From the NCBI RefSeq assembly GCF_030687295.1, contig NZ_CP117425.1:1430001-1494000 (forward strand): DNA of 64,000 nt. Reading direction: 5' to 3'. The notes beneath the pieces are model-generated. The model saw only the letters and a program-made list of their open reading frames with translations, ran no database searches and was not told the DNA's origin. The DNA is from Pseudomonas beijingensis (lineage in GTDB: Bacteria; Pseudomonadota; Gammaproteobacteria; Pseudomonadales; Pseudomonadaceae). Position 1 is the first letter of the stretch. Every line of letters begins with the position of its first letter. The translations under genes and the position numbers were made by a program. This document shows, piece after piece, positions 18,342 through 25,908 of this stretch.

Positions 18342-20078
18342 TTACATGCGCTCCAGGGTTTCCAGGCCCAGCAGTTCCAGGCCTTGCTTGAGCGTGCGCC
18401 CGGTCAGCGCGGCGAGGCGCAGGCGGCTCTGCATTTGCTCTGGGGTCGGTGCGCTGAGGATCGGACAGTTCTCGTAGAAGCTGGAGAACAGGCCGGCCAC
18501 ATCGTACAGGTAAGCGCACAAGGTGTGTGGCGTGCCCTTGTCGGCGACGTTGTTCAGGACCTCGCCGAACTGCGCCAGTTTCGCCGCCAGCTCCTGTTCC
18601 TGAGCTGCTTCAAGGACGATCTGGCCGTCCACTTCGCTGAAGCTCTTGCCGAGCTTGCGGAATACTCCGGCCACGCGGGTGTAGGCGTACAGCAGGTACG
18701 GCGCGGTGTTGCCTTCGAAGTTGAGCATCAGGTCGAAGTTGAAGCTGTAGTCGCTGGTGCGGTGCTTGGACAGGTCGGCGTATTTCACCGCGTCGATGCC
18801 CACGACCTTGGCGATCTTGCGCAGTTCGTCCTCGGCCAGGTCCGGGTTCTTGCCCTTGACCAGGGTGTAGGCGCGATCCTGGGCTTCGGTCAGCAGGTCG
18901 ATCAGCTTCACCGTGCCGCCGTCGCGGGTCTTGAACGGGCGGCCGTCGGCGCCGTTCATGGTGCCGAAGCCCATGTGCTCCATTTCCATCGGGCGGGTCA
19001 CGAAGCCGGCCAGGCGCGCCACTTCGAACACTTGCTGGAAATGCAGGGCCTGGCGCTGGTCGACGAAGTACAGCACTCGATCGGCCTTGAGCACGCTGTT
19101 GCGGTAGCGCACGGCCGCCAGGTCGGTGGTGGCGTAGAGGTAGCCGCCGTCGGCCTTGACGATGATCACCGGCAGCGGCTCGCCGTCGGCGGTCTTGAAC
19201 TGGTCGAGGAACACGCACTGGGCGCCGTTGCTTTCCACCAGCATGCCCTTGGCCCTGAGGTCGTTGACCACGTTGGCCAGGTCATCGTTGTAGGCGCTTT
19301 CCCCCATCACGTCGGCCATGGTCAATTTGACATTCAGCAGCTCGTAGATTTTCTGGCAGTGGGACAGGGAGATGTCCTTGAACTTGCTCCACAGCGCCAG
19401 GCACTCGGCATCGCCGGCCTGCAGCTTGACCACCAGGCCACGGGCGCGGTCGGCGAACTCGGGGGACTCGTCGAAGCGTTGCTTGGCGGCGCGGTAGAAA
19501 TTCTCCAGGTCCGACAGCTCATCGCTGGTAATCGGGTTTTCCTGCAGATAGGCCATCAACATGCCGAACTGGGTGCCCCAGTCGCCAACGTGGTTCTGGC
19601 GGATAACGGTGTCGCCAAGAAACTCCAGGACCCGGGCCACGCCGTCGCCGATGATGGTCGAGCGCAGGTGGCCGACGTGCATTTCCTTGGCGAGGTTGGG
19701 GGCCGATAGGTCGACCACGGTGCGCTGCAACGGGCCGGCCTTGCGAACGCCAATGCGCTCGTCGGCCAGGGCTGCGTCCAGGCGCGAAGCCAGGGCCTGG
19801 GTGTTCTGGAAGAAATTGATGAACCCGGGGCCGGCAATGTCGGCTTTGTTGACATTCTCGTCGGCCGGCAGCGCGGCGATGATTTTCTCCGCCAGGTCGC
19901 GAGGTTTCATGCCGGCCGGCTTGGCGAGCATCATCGCGATGTTGCTGGCGAAGTCGCCGTGGGTCTTGTCGCGGGTGTTCTCGACCTGAATCGCCGGCGA
20001 CAGGCCTTCTGGCAGCACACCTTCAGTGACGAGTTGGGTGATGGCTTGCTGGATGAGCTGGCGAATGGTGTCTTTCAT
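18342..20078 (-). CDS. argS: Arginyl-tRNA synthetase
   Basis: Class I aminoacyl-tRNA synthetase that charges tRNA-Arg. The 578-residue protein has the Arg-tRNA synthetase N-terminal (Add-1) domain (about 1-90), the HIGH-type signature HVGH (134-137) in a [16 protein letters not shown] context, the Rossmann core, and a C-terminal DALR anticodon-binding domain ending [10 protein letters not shown]. The ATG at 20078 ([10 protein letters not shown]) fits the family start better than the ATG five codons earlier. Confidence 0.97.
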   Translation of the reverse strand: MKDTIRQLIQQAITQLVTEGVLPEGLSPAIQVENTRDKTHGDFASNIAMMLAKPAGMKPRDLAEKIIAALPADENVNKADIAGPGFINFFQNTQALASRLDAALADERIGVRKAGPLQRTVVDLSAPNLAKEMHVGHLRSTIIGDGVARVLEFLGDTVIRQNHVGDWGTQFGMLMAYLQENPITSDELSDLENFYRAAKQRFDESPEFADRARGLVVKLQAGDAECLALWSKFKDISLSHCQKIYELLNVKLTMADVMGESAYNDDLANVVNDLRAKGMLVESNGAQCVFLDQFKTADGEPLPVIIVKADGGYLYATTDLAAVRYRNSVLKADRVLYFVDQRQALHFQQVFEVARLAGFVTRPMEMEHMGFGTMNGADGRPFKTRDGGTVKLIDLLTEAQDRAYTLVKGKNPDLAEDELRKIAKVVGIDAVKYADLSKHRTSDYSFNFDLMLNFEGNTAPYLLYAYTRVAGVFRKLGKSFSEVDGQIVLEAAQEQELAAKLAQFGEVLNNVADKGTPHTLCAYLYDVAGLFSSFYENCPILSAPTPEQMQSRLRLAALTGRTLKQGLELLGLETLERM

Positions 20079-20232
20079 GGTCTTCTCTTTCAACCGCAGG
20101 CGCGGCGGCGCTTCGATGCGCTGGTGGATAAACTGGGCATTATCCGTGGCGCGGGCGAGCTTGCCAACTGTAGCGGGTCGGTTGGGGATGTGTGGTGATT
20201 ATTCTTGGTGGCCTGGATGTACGCGATCCCCT

Positions 20233-20320
20233 GTGGGAGCGGGCTTGCTCGCGATTAGCGGTGGGTCAGTCACGGTGATGTCGGCTGTGCCGTCGCTATC
20301 GCGAGCAAGCTCGCTCCCAC
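20233..20320. repeat. REP element, family A, between priA and argS
   Basis: GTGGGAGCGGGCTTGCTCGC and TCGCGAGCAAGCTCGCTCCCAC enclose about 45 bases, 23 bases after the priA stop. Confidence 0.9.
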
Positions 20321-20342
20321 AGGGGGCGGGCATGTGGTCTAT

Positions 20343-22562
20343 TCAATACAAATCCACCGGATCCACATCCAGCGACCAGCGCACCGCCCGCCCGCTGGGC
20401 ATCTGTTCCAGCACCAGCAGCCAGGCACTCAGCAGTCGATGCAGCGGCGCCCGGGCGTTGGCCTGCAATAGAAGCTGCGCCCGGTAGCGCCCGGCCCGCC
20501 GCTCCATCGGAGCTGGCACCGGGCCCAATAGTTCGATGCCGGTAAGGCTCTGCTCTGCCAGCAAACGCTCGGCCTCGCTGCAGGCCTCATCGAGGAAACC
20601 TTCGGCTTGCCCGGGCTTGTGGGCTTCGGCCCGCAACAGCGCCAGATGAGCAAAGGGCGGCAGGCCGGCGCTGCGGCGTTCGCTCAAGGCTTGTTCGGCG
20701 AAGGCGAAATAACCCTGCTCGGTCAATTGGATCAACAGCGGGTGATCGGCCAAGTGCGTCTGGATAATCACTTTGCCCGGCTCCTCGGCCCGCCCGGCCC
20801 GGCCTGCGACCTGGACAATCAACTGCGCCATGCGCTCGCTGGCGCGGAAGTCGCCGGAGAACAACCCACCATCGGCGTCGAGGATCGACACCAGCGTGAC
20901 TCGCGGGAAGTGATGCCCCTTGGCGAGCATCTGCGTGCCCACCAATATGCATGGCTGGCCCTTCTGGATCGTCGCGAACAGCTGATTCATCGCGTCCTTG
21001 CGCGAGGTGCTGTCGCGATCCACCCGCAGTACCGGGTAATCGGGGAACAGGATACCCAGCCGTTCCTCAGCGCGCTCGGTGCCGGCACCGACCGGGCGCA
21101 AGTCCACTTTGCCGCACTGCGGGCAATGCCTTGGCACGCGTTCGGCGTGGCCGCAATGGTGGCAACGCAGCTCGCCATGGCGTTGATGCACGGTCATCCG
21201 CGCATCGCAGCGCTCACACCCAGACATCCAGCCACAGTCGTGACACAGCAGGGTCGGGGCAAACCCCCGGCGATTGAGGAACACCAGGACCTGTTGCCCG
21301 GCGGCCAGGGTCTGGCCGATGGCTTGCTGCATCGGCCCGGAAATACCGCTGTCCAGTGGTCGACTTTTCACGTCCAGGCGCAGGAAGCGCGGTTGCTTGG
21401 CGCCGCCGGCCCGTTCGTTGAGGCGTAGCAGGCCGTAGCGACCGGTGTAGGCGTTGTGCAAGCTTTCCAGCGAGGGCGTCGCCGAGCCGAGGACGATCGG
21501 GATGTTTTCCTGGCGGGCGCGCACCAGCGCCAGGTCGCGGGCGTGATAGCGCAGGCCTTCCTGCTGTTTATAGGAGCCGTCGTGCTCTTCGTCGATGATG
21601 ATCAGGCCGGGGTTTTTCATCGGCGTGAACAGCGCCGAGCGGGTACCGATGATGATGTCGGCCTCACCGTCGCGGGCGGCGAGCCAGGCTTCCAGGCGTT
21701 CGCGGTCGTTGACCGCCGAGTGCACCAGGGCGATCCGCGCATTGAAGCGTTGCTCGAAACGCGCCAGGGTCTGCGGGCCGAGGTTGATTTCCGGAATCAG
21801 CACCAAGGCCTGCTTGCCGGCCTCCAGGGCCTGGCGGATCAGTTGCAGGTAGACCTCGGTCTTGCCGCTGCCGGTGACGCCCGCCAGCAGAAAGGCGTGA
21901 TAACTGTCGAAACCTGCACGAATCGCTTCGCAAGCGGCCCGCTGTTCGGCGTTGAGCGGCAGTTCCGGCTGGGCCAGCCAATGTTCATGGCGGGCGCCGG
22001 GGGCGTGCCGGCGGACCTCCACCTGGACCAGGTTCTTGGCCAGCAACAGATCGAGGCTGTCCTTGCTGAGCATCAGTTTGCTCAGCAGTTGATGAGCCAC
22101 GCCATGGGGATGTTGGGCCAGGGTCGCCAAGGCTTCGCGCTGGCGCGGGGCGCGGGCGATGCGTGGATCGTCCAGCGAAGCCCCCGGCGCCACCGACCAG
22201 AATCGCTCCTGGCGCGCCTCGGCCAGCTCACCCTGGCGCAGCAACACCGGCAGCGCCCAGCTCAGGGTGTCGCCGAGGCTGTGCTGGTAATACTGGGACG
22301 TCCACAGGCACAACTTGAACAGCGATGCAGGCAGCGGCGGCGTGGCATCGAGCAGGGCCAGGGCTGGCTTGAGCTTGTCGGCCGGGACCTCGCTGTGATC
22401 GGTGACCTCCACCAGGATGCCGATCATTTCCCGCCGGCCGAACGGTACCCGCAGGCGCATGCCCGGCTGCAACTGGGCGCGCAGGATCCCGGCCGGGGCG
22501 CGGTAGTCGAACAGGCGGCGCAGGGGCGAAGGCAGGGCGAGGCGCAGAATGGCGTCGGGCAC
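20343..22562 (-). CDS. priA: Primosomal replication-restart helicase PriA
   Basis: 3'-5' superfamily 2 DNA helicase that reloads the replisome at stalled forks. Starting at the GTG at 22562 (VPDAILRLALPSPLRR) gives 739 residues, the usual pseudomonad length; the in-frame extension upstream to 22595 is not family-like. Visible parts are the N-terminal 3'-end-binding domain, Walker A GVTGSGKT, the helicase motif II IIDEEHDGS, and an eight-cysteine double zinc site (CHDCGWMSGCERC and CHHCG...CPQCG). It is transcribed alone between REP elements. Confidence 0.96.
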   Translation of the reverse strand: MPDAILRLALPSPLRRLFDYRAPAGILRAQLQPGMRLRVPFGRREMIGILVEVTDHSEVPADKLKPALALLDATPPLPASLFKLCLWTSQYYQHSLGDTLSWALPVLLRQGELAEARQERFWSVAPGASLDDPRIARAPRQREALATLAQHPHGVAHQLLSKLMLSKDSLDLLLAKNLVQVEVRRHAPGARHEHWLAQPELPLNAEQRAACEAIRAGFDSYHAFLLAGVTGSGKTEVYLQLIRQALEAGKQALVLIPEINLGPQTLARFEQRFNARIALVHSAVNDRERLEAWLAARDGEADIIIGTRSALFTPMKNPGLIIIDEEHDGSYKQQEGLRYHARDLALVRARQENIPIVLGSATPSLESLHNAYTGRYGLLRLNERAGGAKQPRFLRLDVKSRPLDSGISGPMQQAIGQTLAAGQQVLVFLNRRGFAPTLLCHDCGWMSGCERCDARMTVHQRHGELRCHHCGHAERVPRHCPQCGKVDLRPVGAGTERAEERLGILFPDYPVLRVDRDSTSRKDAMNQLFATIQKGQPCILVGTQMLAKGHHFPRVTLVSILDADGGLFSGDFRASERMAQLIVQVAGRAGRAEEPGKVIIQTHLADHPLLIQLTEQGYFAFAEQALSERRSAGLPPFAHLALLRAEAHKPGQAEGFLDEACSEAERLLAEQSLTGIELLGPVPAPMERRAGRYRAQLLLQANARAPLHRLLSAWLLVLEQMPSGRAVRWSLDVDPVDLY

Positions 22563-22613
22563 GCGGGGGATCTCGGTAGGCGGACAAATTCGCAAGGCTT
22601 AGCGCGATTCAAT

Positions 22614-22700
22614 GTGGGAGCGAGCTTGCTCGCGATGGCGTCAGTTCTGTCACATTGATGCTGACTGAATCGCCGCTATCGCGAGCAAGCTCGCTCCCAC
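22614..22700. repeat. REP element, family A, upstream of priA
   Basis: GTGGGAGCGAGCTTGCTCGC and its mirror enclose about 43 bases in the divergent gap between priA and rpmE. The remaining 22701-22850 holds the rpmE promoter and leader. Confidence 0.9.
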
Positions 22701-22752
22701 AGGGATTGTGCTGAGGGCGGGAGCCTAGCAGACGGTTGGTACAAGGCATAGC

Positions 22753-22780
22753 TTGCGCGAACGACGATGTCTGGTAGAAT
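22753..22780 (+). promoter_or_regulatory. Candidate sigma-70 promoter of rpmE
   Basis: TTGCGC (22753-22758), 16 bases, TAGAAT (22775-22780), followed by a GC-rich discriminator (CCGCGG) typical of ribosomal-protein and other growth-controlled promoters. The leader to the rpmE ATG is about 65 bases. Confidence 0.6.
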
Positions 22781-22850
22781 CCGCGGCCTAATTACGTGCG
22801 GTATTCAACAATAGTGTTGGGTGGCGGCACGCTAGCCTGAGGAAAACAGC

Positions 22851-23075
22851 ATGAAAACCGATATCCATCCGGAATACCCAGAAATTGCCGTAACCTGCAG
22901 CTGCGGCAACAAGTTCGAAACGCGTTCGACCTACGGCAAAGCCCTGGCGATCGACGTTTGCAACGAATGCCACCCGTTCTACACCGGTAAGCAAAAGACT
23001 CTGGATACCGGCGGCCGCGTTCAGAAGTTCGCCGATCGTTTCGGTGCTTTCGGCAAAGTTGCTCCAAAAGCCTGA
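22851..23075 (+). CDS. rpmE: 50S ribosomal protein L31 (zinc-binding form)
   Basis: Ribosomal protein L31 of 74 residues, starting [16 protein letters not shown]. It is the zinc-ribbon (C+) form with cysteines at 16, 18, 37 and 40 (CSCG and CNEC), followed by [20 protein letters not shown]. The zinc-containing paralogue is the one used when zinc is plentiful, the C-minus copy being Zur-controlled elsewhere. A ribosome-binding GAGGA precedes the ATG. An intrinsic terminator begins 44 bases after the stop, inside the next gene. Confidence 0.97.
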   Translation: MKTDIHPEYPEIAVTCSCGNKFETRSTYGKALAIDVCNECHPFYTGKQKTLDTGGRVQKFADRFGAFGKVAPKA

Positions 23076-23116
23076 GGCTGATCATTTTGGAAAGTCGTTC
23101 CGGCTTCTCCAGAGTG

Positions 23117-23899
23117 ATGAAAAAGGCGTCCCTTGCGGGCGCCTTTTTTGTGTCTGCGATTTGGTTCTGTGGTGCCCAGGCGGCCTGTCCTTCGCCGGGC
23201 AACCTACCCCAGGTGGCGGTGCAGCGCGTGGTGGATGGCGACACCTTGTACCTGGAGGATGGCCGACGCATTCGGATGATCGGCCTGAACAGCCCTGAGT
23301 TGGGCAAGCGCGGCCGCGCCGACGAGCCGTTCGCCGTGGCGGCACGCCAGCGACTCGAAGCCCTGGTGGCCGCCAACCATGGCCGGGTGGGCGTATTGCC
23401 TGGCAAGGACGACCGCGATGACTACGGCCGTACGCTGGCCCATGTCTACAACGCCCAGGGCGAGAACCTCGAAGAGCGCTTGATTGCCGAGGGGCTGGGG
23501 TTTCTGGTGGCGGTCGCGCCGAACGTCGACCTGGTCAGTTGCCAGCAAATGGCCGAACGTCATGCGCGGCAAACCGGATCCGGTCTCTGGAAAAAATCCC
23601 CCGTCGTGCGAGCGGAGCAGATCAATGCGCCCGGTTTCGTGCTGACGAGTGGGCGTGTAGAAAGCGTGCGACGCAATCGCGGTGGTATCTGGATTGAATT
23701 GCAGGGGCCGGTTGTCCTGCACGTTGCGCCCGGTATGCAGAGGCGCTTCGACGCCTCGGCCCTGGAGCGGCTCAAGGGCCGCAAAATCGAGGCCCGTGGC
23801 TGGGTCGTCGACCGCGCCCGGCGTGGCGGCAACAAGGCCGGACAGGCGCGATGGATGTTGCCGCTGACCGATCCGGCCATGTTGGAAGCGGTTCTGTAA
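23117..23899 (+). CDS. Secreted thermonuclease-family (SNase-like) protein
   Basis: Staphylococcal-nuclease-like protein, probably a periplasmic or secreted Ca-dependent nuclease. From the ATG at 23117, a signal peptide (MKKASLAGAFF...AQA, cleavage about residue 22) precedes an SNase OB-fold domain: VVDGDTLYLEDGRRIRMIGLNSPE (active-site-type Asp, Arg), DDYGRTLAHVY and LIAEGLGFL. A further C-terminal beta-rich region of about 90 residues (GFVLTSGRVESVRR...) is typical of the pseudomonad family. The longer frame from 23087 would bury the signal peptide, so it was rejected. The signal-peptide codons coincide with the rpmE terminator hairpin. Confidence 0.85.
   Translation: MKKASLAGAFFVSAIWFCGAQAACPSPGNLPQVAVQRVVDGDTLYLEDGRRIRMIGLNSPELGKRGRADEPFAVAARQRLEALVAANHGRVGVLPGKDDRDDYGRTLAHVYNAQGENLEERLIAEGLGFLVAVAPNVDLVSCQQMAERHARQTGSGLWKKSPVVRAEQINAPGFVLTSGRVESVRRNRGGIWIELQGPVVLHVAPGMQRRFDASALERLKGRKIEARGWVVDRARRGGNKAGQARWMLPLTDPAMLEAVL
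23120..23149 (+). terminator. Intrinsic terminator of rpmE, embedded in the next gene
   Basis: AAAAAGGCGTCC, loop CTTGC, GGGCGCCTTTTTT: a seven-pair GC-rich stem (one G-U) extended by five A-T pairs and ending in six T. It begins 44 bases after the rpmE stop and lies inside codons 2-11 of the thermonuclease gene, so it should attenuate transcription reading from rpmE into that gene. Confidence 0.8.
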
Positions 23900-23904
23900 G
23901 AAAA

Positions 23905-23938
23905 AATTGTAGACATTATTCTTTCGAATTGTATGCAT
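23905..23938 (+). promoter_or_regulatory. Two phased TTGTA(n)(n)CA boxes upstream of maeB
   Basis: AATTGTAGACAT (23905-23916) and AATTGTATGCAT (23927-23938) are near-identical and exactly 22 bases (two helical turns) apart, about 150 bases upstream of maeB. They resemble half-palindromic sites of GntR-type regulators. The regulator is unknown. A TTGACA at 23989-23994 could be the -35 element, but no convincing -10 follows it. Confidence 0.3.
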
Positions 23939-24083
23939 CTAGCCCTTGTGTTTCGCGGCTCTTGGCCCAAAGTCGTAGGGCAGGGCGCTTGACAGCAGTG
24001 ACTGGTCAGTCTTGTAGGGACTTTGCGAGGCGCGTATCCTCGGCGGTCCGTCTGTCCAACACAGTAAAAAGCGGAATGCCCAC

Positions 24084-25352
24084 ATGTCTGATCTGAAAAC
24101 TGCCGCTCTCGAATATCACGCGCATCCTCGTCCAGGAAAGCTGAGTGTCGAGCTCACCAAGGCCACCGCTACTGCTCGCGACTTGTCGCTGGCCTACAGC
24201 CCCGGCGTAGCCGAACCAGTCCGCGAAATCGCTCGCGACCCTGAACTGGCCTACAAATACACCGGTAAAGGCAACCTGGTTGCAGTCATTTCCGATGGCA
24301 CCGCGATTCTCGGCCTGGGTAACCTCGGCCCATTGGCTTCCAAGCCAGTCATGGAAGGCAAGGGCGTGCTGTTCAAGCGCTTCGCCGGTATCGACGTATT
24401 CGACATCGAAGTCGACTCCGAGAGCCCGCAAGCCTTCATCGACACCGTCAAGCGTATCTCCATCACCTTCGGTGGCATCAACCTGGAAGACATCAAGGCA
24501 CCTGAGTGCTTCGAGATCGAGCGCGCCCTGATCGAACAGTGCGACATTCCAGTATTCCACGATGACCAGCATGGCACCGCCATCGTCACCGCGGCTGGCA
24601 TGATCAACGCCCTGGAAATCGCCGGCAAGACTCTGCCGGAAGCCAAGATCGTTTGCCTGGGTGCCGGCGCTGCGGCCATCTCCTGCATGAAGTTGCTGGT
24701 GAGCATGGGCGCCAAGATCGAAAACATTTTCATGGTCGACCGTACCGGCGTGATCCACTCCGGCCGTGACGACCTGAACCAGTACAAGGCCGTCTTCGCC
24801 CACGCGACCGACAAGCGCTCCCTGGCGGACGCGCTGGACGGTGCCGACGTGTTCGTTGGCCTGTCGGGTCCGAACCTGCTGAGCCCGGAAAACCTGCTGC
24901 GCATGGCGCCGAACCCGATCGTGTTCGCTTGCTCGAACCCGGACCCGGAAATCTCCCCGGAGCTGGCTCACGCGACTCGCAACGACGTGATCATGGCCAC
25001 TGGCCGTTCGGATTACCCGAACCAGGTCAACAATGTGCTGGGCTTCCCGTTCATCTTCCGTGGTGCCCTGGACGTTCGCGCCAAGCGCATCAACGAAGAG
25101 ATGAAAGTCGCGGCCGCCAACGCCCTGCGTGAACTGGCCAAGCTGCCGGTGCCTCAGGAAGTGTGCGACGCCTACGGCGGCATCAAGCTGGAATTCGGTC
25201 GTGAGTACATCATTCCGAAACCCATGGACGCCCGCCTGATCACCCTGATCTCCGACGCCGTGGCCAAGGCCGCCATCGAGACGGGCGTGGCCACCCTGCC
25301 GTATCCGAAGAACTACCCGCTCAAGAGCGTGGATGACGTGTTCAACGGCTAA
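24084..25352 (+). CDS. maeB: Malic enzyme, short form (malate dehydrogenase, oxaloacetate-decarboxylating)
   Basis: Converts malate to pyruvate and CO2 with reduction of NAD(P), linking the TCA cycle to gluconeogenesis and NADPH supply. The 422 residues contain the malic domain (YSPGVAEPVREIA; FKRFAGIDVFDIEVD; FHDDQHGTAIV) and the Rossmann NAD(P) domain (VCLGAGAAAISCMKLL; FACSNPDPEI). It is the short form, lacking the phosphotransacetylase-like C-terminal domain found in the roughly 760-residue E. coli MaeB. Cofactor preference cannot be read with certainty. A strong terminator follows. Confidence 0.93.
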   Translation: MSDLKTAALEYHAHPRPGKLSVELTKATATARDLSLAYSPGVAEPVREIARDPELAYKYTGKGNLVAVISDGTAILGLGNLGPLASKPVMEGKGVLFKRFAGIDVFDIEVDSESPQAFIDTVKRISITFGGINLEDIKAPECFEIERALIEQCDIPVFHDDQHGTAIVTAAGMINALEIAGKTLPEAKIVCLGAGAAAISCMKLLVSMGAKIENIFMVDRTGVIHSGRDDLNQYKAVFAHATDKRSLADALDGADVFVGLSGPNLLSPENLLRMAPNPIVFACSNPDPEISPELAHATRNDVIMATGRSDYPNQVNNVLGFPFIFRGALDVRAKRINEEMKVAAANALRELAKLPVPQEVCDAYGGIKLEFGREYIIPKPMDARLITLISDAVAKAAIETGVATLPYPKNYPLKSVDDVFNG

Positions 25353-25371
25353 GCCGTTGTAGCGCTTCAAT

Positions 25372-25405
25372 AAAAAGCCCCGGCTCCTGTGAGCCGGGGC
25401 TTTTT
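25372..25405 (+). terminator. Intrinsic terminator of maeB
   Basis: AAAAAGCCCCGGCTC, loop CTGT, GAGCCGGGGCTTTTT: a perfect 15-pair stem with a T run. Confidence 0.95.
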
Positions 25406-25426
25406 ATTGGCCGCCACTTTTTATGG

Positions 25427-25519
25427 CCGCCAAAAGTCCCCTGTGGGAGCGAGCTTGCTTGCGATGACATTCTTCAATTCACCCCAGGCCTTTCAGCCCA
25501 ACGCTTGAGCCTCAATCCA
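25427..25519. repeat. 93-base direct repeat, copy 1
   Basis: This copy carries a family A REP arm (GTGGGAGCGAGCTTGCTTGC) plus flanking non-REP sequence. It differs from copy 2 (25726-25818) by two bases. The pair brackets other repeats in the 500-base maeB-mrcA gap, which holds no gene. Confidence 0.9.
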
Positions 25520-25694
25520 ATCCCTGTGGCGAGGGAGCTTGCCCCCGCTCGGCTGCGCAGCGGCCGCAAACCGGGCAATTCGGTCTGTCTATAGGCATGC
25601 AGGGGCCTGCTGCGCAGGTCAGCGGTAGCAAGCTCCCTCGCCACGGGGTTTGGGTTGCCTGGGCTGCCGCCATCGCGAGCAAGCTCGCTCCCAC
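25443..25694. repeat. REP element, family A, interrupted by a family B element
   Basis: A left arm at 25443 (GTGGGAGCGAGCTTGCTTGC) and a right arm ending at 25694 (TCGCGAGCAAGCTCGCTCCCAC) are about 250 bases apart instead of the usual 88, with the family B element 25526-25644 between them. Confidence 0.75.
25526..25644. repeat. Palindromic repeat, family B, nested
   Basis: GTGGCGAGGGAGCTTGC and GCAAGCTCCCTCGCCAC form the outer arms around CGGCTGCGCAGC-type inner sequence. It sits inside the arms of a family A element. Confidence 0.85.
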
Positions 25695-25725
25695 ATTGGT
25701 CCGGCGATAGACATTGATTGTGCGA

Positions 25726-25818
25726 CCGCCAAAAGTCCCCTGTGGGAGCGAGCTTGCTTGCGATGACATTCTTCAATTCACCCCAGGCCTTTCAGCCCAA
25801 CGCTTGAACGTCAATCCA
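25726..25818. repeat. 93-base direct repeat, copy 2
   Basis: Matches 25427-25519 except for two bases. It is followed by a decayed fragment (CCTGTGGCTTGCTCCCACATCAGG, 25820-25843) before the mrcA terminator. Confidence 0.9.
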
Positions 25819-25857
25819 GCCCCTGTGGCTTGCTCCCACATCAGGAATGGTGCGGCC

Positions 25858-25895
25858 AAAAAAAGCCCCGCACTTCTCGCGAAGGCAGGGCTTTT
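25858..25895 (-). terminator. Intrinsic terminator of mrcA
   Basis: On the minus strand AAAAGCCC ... GGGCTTTT with a run of seven T, 14 bases after the mrcA stop. Confidence 0.8.
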
Positions 25896-25908
25896 GGGTT
25901 GGGGGCGG

